This document shows positions 58,483 through 64,000 of a stretch of 64,000 bases of DNA, in pieces (position 1 is the first letter of the stretch; each line of letters begins with the position of its first letter). The DNA lies in assembly GCA_010094045.1 (NCBI GenBank), contig ML986639.1, positions 186,001-250,000 of the forward strand, read 5' to 3'. The position numbers and the translations under genes are program-made. Origin of the DNA: Lojkania enalia (Eukaryota; Ascomycota; Dothideomycetes; Pleosporales). The notes under the pieces are model-generated. The model did not search any database. It was not told the origin of the DNA and saw only the letters and a program-made list of their open reading frames with translations.

Positions 58483-59251
58483 ACGATGTTAATGTATGCA
58501 CGTATCGTAGCTTCCCACCCTCAACGCGAAATTCATGACTGTCCGGCAAGCCTCCAGGACCACCAAAGTCTAGAATAACGTCCACTGTTCCATAGTTCTG
58601 ATCAATCACATATTGCCGGTTGACAAGCTTCACTCCGCTAGGCACACCTACGTCGCACCTATCAGAAGCTTGTCCTCTGCCTGTGTAAGCCCCTCCTTCC
58701 AAACGAGCACACGGGCTCCCCCATGGTACCTTCACGCTCTTGTCATTGAAGACGTCTAGGTAAGCATCCGCAGCCGCCTTGATGACTTCTCTAGTATCCC
58801 GTTGAGCTTCTGGAATCTCATTCCAGTTTTCTCTCGAAGCCCAGTAATATGTTCCCGTGACATTGAAAAGCCAGTCACCAGTTGTTGTGATGATGCTATC
58901 GATTTGATTGACCTTATAGGATGTATTATCAAGCCGAGCGGTAGTAACGATAACGTAAGGTTTCGCGGAATTGGTAACAATGAATTCGCTGAAAGTGGCG
59001 CATTGAACAACGTCATGCTGGCTGCGGTTGTGATCAATCTTCAAAGCTTGAGAAAGAACGCCGGTATTTATATCGACTTTCTTTCGGTTTTCGGTGTATG
59101 AAACGGTATCAGCAAGTGAGGAGAAAGCCGATTTGCCAGAAGTCTGCGCCGCGAGGATGTCATCGGTCACCGCTTTGAGAATATTTAGTGTGCATTGCGC
59201 AGATACCTGGGCGATCAGCGCTGCGGAAACTAAAGAGAAGAGATGGCGCAT
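58460..59251 (-). CDS. Secreted DUF8021-type protein
   Basis: Single exon, 263 residues. Residues 1-19 are a signal peptide (FSLVSAALIAQVSAQ). The mature part follows the fungal DUF8021 pattern: SYTENRKKVDINTGVLSQAL, KIDHNRSQHDVVQCATFSEF, DSIITTTGDWLFNVTGTYYW, YLDVFNDKSVKVPWGSPCAR, LEGGAYTG, CDVGVPSGVKLVNRQYVID and DSHEFRVEGGKLRYVHTLTS. Four or more Cys could form disulfides and two sequons (DNTS, NVTG) could carry N-glycans. The function of this family is unknown; it is common among extracellular proteins of plant-associated ascomycetes. The last residues (CGGRSCM) and the stop codon fall in sequence shared with the Fot1 relic, so the natural C-terminus may have been replaced by transposon DNA. 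No stops or RIP signs occur inside. Confidence 0.85.
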   Translation of the reverse strand: MRHLFSLVSAALIAQVSAQCTLNILKAVTDDILAAQTSGKSAFSSLADTVSYTENRKKVDINTGVLSQALKIDHNRSQHDVVQCATFSEFIVTNSAKPYVIVTTARLDNTSYKVNQIDSIITTTGDWLFNVTGTYYWASRENWNEIPEAQRDTREVIKAAADAYLDVFNDKSVKVPWGSPCARLEGGAYTGRGQASDRCDVGVPSGVKLVNRQYVIDQNYGTVDVILDFGGPGGLPDSHEFRVEGGKLRYVHTLTSCGGRSCM

Positions 59252-60480
59252 TTTGTGTGAGTTTCAAATTGTTTTTGGGCTTTCAAGCCTTCATGAAGGT
59301 CCGACATGGAGCATTAAATACTTGTGTTTAGCCATCGAACAACTCGTTCGAATTCGAAGAGCCGGGTAATGCCACTGACTTTGCAAATTAAACCAAATTC
59401 CCCCAATGGCAGATTCCAATCGTTTGAATTAAACGTGGTACTCGGCATTGATGATCGCGGGGTTATGCTCAATTTATATGCCCTTGTTCTATTATGTGGG
59501 GCATTGTGCACTACCGAGAGTGGAACTGCATCAGGGGTTGGTTTTCGTGTTTCATCTTTCTAAAAGGCGAAGAATTATTGCCGACCTCAATTTAGCTTCT
59601 CGGGCCGGATAAAACATAATCTGATCTAGTCTCGCGGCTTAGATTGGAGTCGATAGCGTGTTGGTTCTATAGTATTACATCTCACGTGATCCCTGGCATT
59701 CATGGGCTATTAGCATACTATATTTATAGCCTGCCCACAGGACTCCTACGGAGCCCCACACACTCAATACACTTCTATATCTCACATAGCCCATGACTTG
59801 TACGAGCAGACATACTCCATTCGTACATGCGGAGGATGGACTAGGTTCTAGCAGGATATATGCATTGAATGTACTCTACCCCAGATTACCAATATATATC
59901 ACTATTATTGTCAAAAATATTCTAAACCTTTAATTTACCACCCTATGAGATGCTTCCGGCGCTCTCGATCCACTATCAGAGGAATAATCCTATTAGTGGC
60001 AATATTATATCCTGTTTATTTCAATTAGGCGCTATGAATAATTCTAAACTATGTCAGTATCCAAAAAGAAGAGCCGATATTGACATTAAAAAGATTTCGC
60101 TTAAGCATAGGCTTGATAGATCTGAAGAGAATGGAGGTAAGGACACACTTATCAGAACACAATCTACTAATAAATGGGACACCTATCGCTCATGGTAGAA
60201 AATATGTTCACAATCGTTCCATCGCCGCATTTGCTCATGTTCCTACTGGGAATATTTAACTATCATAGAGAAAAGATCTATGTTCTGGCTTGCGAAAGTT
60301 TCATTTCCTGCAGCACGGTCTGTATTCCGATCGCCTTGATGTTCCCAAAAAGAGTATCAGGTATCGTACAAAGATGCCTCTCCCTGGGGTACTCGCTTAT
60401 AATGACGAGTTAACGCATAGAAATCGGCGTTATTCGGGACTAGAACATGCATCGCAACATCGTCTCTACGCCGCTTAATC
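59252..60480. other. Intergenic, no supported gene
   Basis: Promoter side of the DUF8021 gene on the left. Plus ORFs of 60-82 codons (59324-59563, 59950-60198, 60174-60413) have no signature. Confidence 0.45.
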
Positions 60481-61312
60481 CGGGATAGCGTCTCAATAGC
60501 ATGGTATTGCGTATTAGTGAGCCGCTATTTAAGTTCTTCTTGCGGTTCTTGAAGCATCGACTCAATTTCGTGTAGCCCGGTACCTAGGGTTAACCCATTA
60601 GCATCTTGCCGAACCGAGTCCCTGCAGAGTACTACCTAGTTCTCTTAGATGAGTCCCGATTTCAGACAATTGAGCCTCCATTTCTCCATGTTCTCGGTGC
60701 AGTCGCTCTGTAGTGTTGCGAATGAAGTTGATGGAGGGGATAAGACGGAATCTATATCAACAAAAGAAACGAACCGTGACCGCAGCTGGGATCCAACTCC
60801 TTGAATATCTTCTTAGGGATATCGAAAACCGTCCAGACTCCCAGAAGTATATAGAAGATCAGAACGACGAACTTTAACAAAGTCATCATACCCACTGCGA
60901 AATATCGAGCTGGAATATCCTAGATTAATATTCATATCCTTAGCTTCGTGATTGACACTATTGAGCAGGATGACTTCCGTCGATGACCGGAGTCTAGTAC
61001 CGTGGACGATCATTATCCAGCATAGGAATGAAAGGTCGATTGCGGCATTCGGGCCCACAAGAATGCAAAGAGCTCCCCCCACTTGTAGATGGTGAAGATG
61101 CAGAAATGCAAGAAGGTACACGGAGGACGAGCGTAAATGTAGGCGGCGGAGAGGGCGAATAGGGGGAATACATGGAGGAGATTCTAAGGGAAATCAATTG
61201 TGGACTCGGCAGAAGGGCTGACTTGGGAGATGAGCAAAGAGTTACTAGCCGAATGGGACTCATCAGCAGAGTCCAGAATGGGATTGAGGGGGAGATTAGT
61301 TTCCGTTGCCAT
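60480..61312 (-). pseudogene. Unresolved locus, membrane-protein-like, split over frames
   Basis: Minus-strand pieces in different frames look protein-like and collinear: an N-terminal Met (MATETNLPLNPILDSADES), a hydrophobic stretch (LHVFPLFALSAAYIY), a second one (FVVLIFYILLGVWTVFDIP followed by KKIFKELDPSCGHG), and near the left end IESMLQEPQEELK and ETLSRIKRRRD, which could be a coiled coil. Stops (TAG after IDFP; TAG after SFLLLI) and frame changes break it. It could be an intron-containing gene whose splice sites I could not settle, or a broken one. No family recognised. Confidence 0.3.
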
Positions 61313-61636
61313 TTGGATGGTGTTTAACCGCGAATGTTGACATCCTAAAGGCTTAATATTGCGAACGATACGAATCTCAGATTTGGGCCAAGGGAAACAA
61401 ATGATGCAAACGCAGAAAGTCTTATATATCGCGACGGATGGTTGCACAAAGCTGGAAATGCTGCGTGGTGCGAAAGCTCATATTCCGTGTTGTAGACAAC
61501 ACGTGGATGAGCCAAATCAATTCATGCTATTATTCTCGAGTAAAATGTGGGCAATGCAGAAATATTTACTGGCGAAGGTTTTCCCTCTTCAAATATAATC
61601 TAAACGGGTCTCTAGCAATGCAATAATGCTTGATGT

Positions 61637-62839
61637 TTAAGCTTCAACGGCCCCCCAGAACCAATTCCCCTCGCTACCTTGTCTGACTTTCGCAACAGAC
61701 GTCCTCAAAGTATTCCCCTCTAACTGTCTTGCATATGTATGCACAATATTGATCCACGCAGCCTTCTCACCTCTGCTCGCAGCACCGCCCTCCCAAACCC
61801 ATATGTCTTTTCCAGAATCCAGCAGGAATATATCATTTCCATCAAGATCGTCTCTACAAATTGCATTCCCCTCCTTTACGAGATTAAACGACAGCTCACC
61901 GTCCGCGTCACTAATCTTGAATAGTTTCTTCCTTGCCTGATCAATAGGCCTTGACAAAATCGGTCTAGGCGCTTTGAATTGCGTCGTTAAAGTGTCAATA
62001 TCCTGCCCGCCAAGATAGTCGACCACGATTTTTGACCTCGACTCACTCTGCGAAAGCACTTCCACATCTACATGTTTCGCCGTCGTCATATCATTGACCA
62101 CCTGCGCAGCCTTCAACTTCTCCATTGGCGCACAGTTCTTTCCCTGCCATACGAAAATCTTATCACCTTTATCCAGCACAAACACGTCACCCTCATCCAA
62201 GCATTTCCATGTCGGCTCTACCTCATGAATGAAGATTGCGTCGCGACCTACGTAGGGTGAGGGATGCTTGAAAATGCGGAGAAGTGTGTCTGTGTGCATT
62301 GGCTCGTCGCTGGTGTCCACGTGGTTGAATCCGGAGCTTACTCCACCCCTCAGAACCTTCAGCCGTGGGAAAAGCCGACCAAAGGTATCAGAAGGGGCGG
62401 CCTGGATCTCTCGATGCTGGATTGCTGCGCCGTGTAGGAATTCATCAAGTTCAACGGTCTTATAAGCTGCGGTTCCCGCTTCGTCTTGGCTGGTATGACT
62501 ACCTAACCAGAAAAAGATCTTATGGGCAAGCTTATTCTTGTCTTCTTCGGCACCGCCCCCCGAGGACATTGACTTCACTTTTTCAGAATGTAAGATGATG
62601 TACGAGTCACCTTCATGGAATTGACCATACTTGTCCTTCGGCCAAGGCACGACTTCGAAGTCTTCGATTCGCCAGATGAAAACGCCTGGTTCGACTCCTA
62701 TAATGCCATTGTTCCAAGCCGGCTCCGTTGCCGCCGATTGATACTTCACCTTGTGATCGATATCCGAGTTCGCGAGCTTCATGTTGGAGTCGCGCCAGTC
62801 GTATTCCTTAGGATGCACATAGCCCTGGTTCGGTGGCAT
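61637..62839 (-). CDS. Gelsolin/fragmin-type actin-binding protein
   Basis: Single exon, 400 residues, the usual length of the short three-domain fungal and slime-mould members. Domain 1 (about 46-165): EPGVFIWRIEDFEVVPWP, FHEGDSYIILHS and KIFFWLGSHTSQDEAGTAAY, the last being the gelsolin signature, followed by LKVLRGGVSSGF. Domain 2 (about 185-285): LDEGDVFVLDKGDKIFVWQG and a helix starting APMEKLKAAQVV. Domain 3 (about 310-395): LDGNDIFLLDSGKDIWVWEG and RGEKAAWINIVHTYA. Such proteins cap, sever or bundle actin in a calcium-dependent way in the cytosol. There is no villin headpiece. The ATG at 62839 gives a conserved-looking start (MPPNQGYVHPKEYDWRDSN). No damage is seen, so it is very likely functional. 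Confidence 0.92.
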   Translation of the reverse strand: MPPNQGYVHPKEYDWRDSNMKLANSDIDHKVKYQSAATEPAWNNGIIGVEPGVFIWRIEDFEVVPWPKDKYGQFHEGDSYIILHSEKVKSMSSGGGAEEDKNKLAHKIFFWLGSHTSQDEAGTAAYKTVELDEFLHGAAIQHREIQAAPSDTFGRLFPRLKVLRGGVSSGFNHVDTSDEPMHTDTLLRIFKHPSPYVGRDAIFIHEVEPTWKCLDEGDVFVLDKGDKIFVWQGKNCAPMEKLKAAQVVNDMTTAKHVDVEVLSQSESRSKIVVDYLGGQDIDTLTTQFKAPRPILSRPIDQARKKLFKISDADGELSFNLVKEGNAICRDDLDGNDIFLLDSGKDIWVWEGGAASRGEKAAWINIVHTYARQLEGNTLRTSVAKVRQGSEGNWFWGAVEA

Positions 62840-63378
62840 TATTGGTGAGTCGTATTCTAGGCGACTTTGTAAATGGATGTAACCCAGAGAAGGCAGACTT
62901 GAAGGGTTGTTGAAAAGGAACTTGCATCTGAGCTTGAGTGCTGATATTGGATTCTAATACTGGATGTCGCGGCCATGCTGCAGGGCCTAGCGGTGGCGGA
63001 AGTGGGAGTGGGGTAGCAGGCCCTGAAACGGGCGGTGCTTACGCAAACGTCATCATTCCTCACTTATCCGCCTCACATGCTAGCTGACAGCACTCGCAGG
63101 GCACAGCAAATGCCTTGTCGACAAGCAAAATTTGCTATAAGAATGGTTTGAAACATCGTTGCTGTCCTTCCGTCCTCCTTCCGTCCTGAGGCTTCGAGGA
63201 TCTTCTGATAACAGCCAGCTATCCTTCTGAAGATACCCAATCATAGAACCAAGCGTACCATTATCCGGATGTCTAATCTCTTGATCAGCACCATTCTGCG
63301 AGGCTTCATTTTCCCGAAGTCTGCGTCAAGAATCCGATTGTACGTCTTGAAACGTAATATTGCCTTGTGGGCATCAGA
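62840..63378. other. Upstream region of the gelsolin gene
   Basis: No supported gene; a minus ORF at 62857-63063 has no motif. Probably promoter and leader. Confidence 0.5.
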
Positions 63379-63720
63379 TTAGCCCCGCTTCTCAACAACT
63401 AGGACAGATTTCTGAGTCTCTGGACAAGCTTCTTGCCTATCCTCAGGTGTCGCAAAGATGGCATTTGCCCGGAGGGATAAAAAGCATGGATGCGTAAAGA
63501 GAATGAAGTAATGTAAATATGGAAGGAGCTCTAAAAGGCTCCTCACTTTTTCACAGTCGTTCGCTATATATACAAGTCGGACATGAGACCGCGGATGCCA
63601 CATCTCTACACGGAGAGATATTTTATCTAGATGAATACTTGTAGCTTTAGCGAGAAGTGTTGCAGCTTCCGAGTCTAGATTGAATGCTTCTCCGGATTCA
63701 TATTGTCTTCGACAGTTATA
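63379..63720 (-). pseudogene. Weak coding remnant, unassigned
   Basis: One minus frame is open from about 63720 to the TAG at 63379 and reads ESGEAFNLDSEAATLLAKAT, SLRVEMWHPRSHVRLVYIAN and KVRSLLELLPYLHYFILFTH. It looks protein-like, but upstream frames do not join to it and I found no start or splice site. It could be the last exon of a gene whose other exons are degraded. 63721-64000 holds nothing I can support. Confidence 0.25.
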
Positions 63721-64000
63721 ACGTTATCGGCATAAGACTGTCGCGTGAAGAGGACAAATTCGCAAACTGGAACCATCGTGGCTCATAAACGCTCCATGGC
63801 GACTCTTTTTTGATGCACAAAAATTGGGCATGCCAAGCTAGGTAGTCTTTGCGTTTCACGCCGTCACTGTTCGTACTGCGACGTTAGCATTTAGCTATTT
63901 ATGGTATAGAGGTAGGAAACCCTCAATAAGGCCATCAGGACTTTGCATCAGCCGGCCAAACCGATCTGTATTTGCGAAAGATTGGCGCGAACATATCGTC

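Overview
The window looks like nuclear DNA of a filamentous ascomycete (Pezizomycotina; a leotiomycete-like fungus is my guess, not a proof). The reasons are genes cut by 48-103 bp GT-AG introns, and fungal families: a Zn2Cys6 regulator, a rhodopsin-like PTH11-type membrane protein, DUF7223 and DUF8021 secreted proteins, a GH10 xylanase and an SRR1-like protein. Repeats carry the C-to-T and G-to-A mutation pattern of repeat-induced point mutation (RIP). Intact genes are islands in a repeat- and relic-rich background. This is accessory or subtelomere-like sequence rather than a dense core region.

Layout. 1-6.0 kb is a graveyard: a Ty1/copia 3' end with its LTR, a Fot1/pogo transposase tail, a solo LTR, and a decayed highly reducing polyketide synthase on the minus strand (cMT, ER and KR still readable) facing a stray plus-strand ACP. 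6.1-6.9 kb is an SRR1-domain gene. 8.7-10.4 kb is a three-exon F-box gene, followed by a broken AAA-ATPase tail. 11-15.6 kb has only weak relics. 15.6-16.9 kb is a four-exon GH10 endoxylanase, 17.7-18.5 kb a coiled-coil protein, 19.5-20.0 kb a small secreted protein. 21.7-24.4 kb is a large secreted DUF7223 protein with Kex2-type repeats at its N-terminus and a Tyr/Pro/Ser repeat tail. 26.5-27.2 kb is an unrecognised broken gene. 32.0-34.4 kb is a Zn2Cys6 regulator with a short ORF behind it. 37.9-38.5 kb is a hydrophobic membrane protein. 41.7-43.5 kb is a long disordered protein with a small Cys cluster and about 5 kb of gene-free, partly GC-rich DNA upstream. 48.4-50.0 kb is a five-exon rhodopsin-like membrane protein, possibly broken at its last splice junction.

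50.1-58.5 kb is a strongly AT-rich, RIP-mutated island. It holds an aminoglycoside-phosphotransferase-like relic, a 1,533-bp gag-only LTR element with identical-length LTRs and a 5-bp target duplication, and a Fot1/pogo transposase relic that directly overlaps the 3' end of a DUF8021 secreted-protein gene (58.5-59.3 kb). 59.3-64 kb holds a poorly resolved membrane-protein-like locus, a three-domain gelsolin/fragmin-type actin-binding protein (61.6-62.8 kb) and one more weak coding remnant.

There is no obvious intact cluster or pathway. The theme is secreted or cell-surface proteins and regulators mixed with dead secondary-metabolism genes and RIP-inactivated repeats. Exon borders were read by eye from splice signals and reading frame. 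No similarity search was run, so family names rest on recognised motifs.
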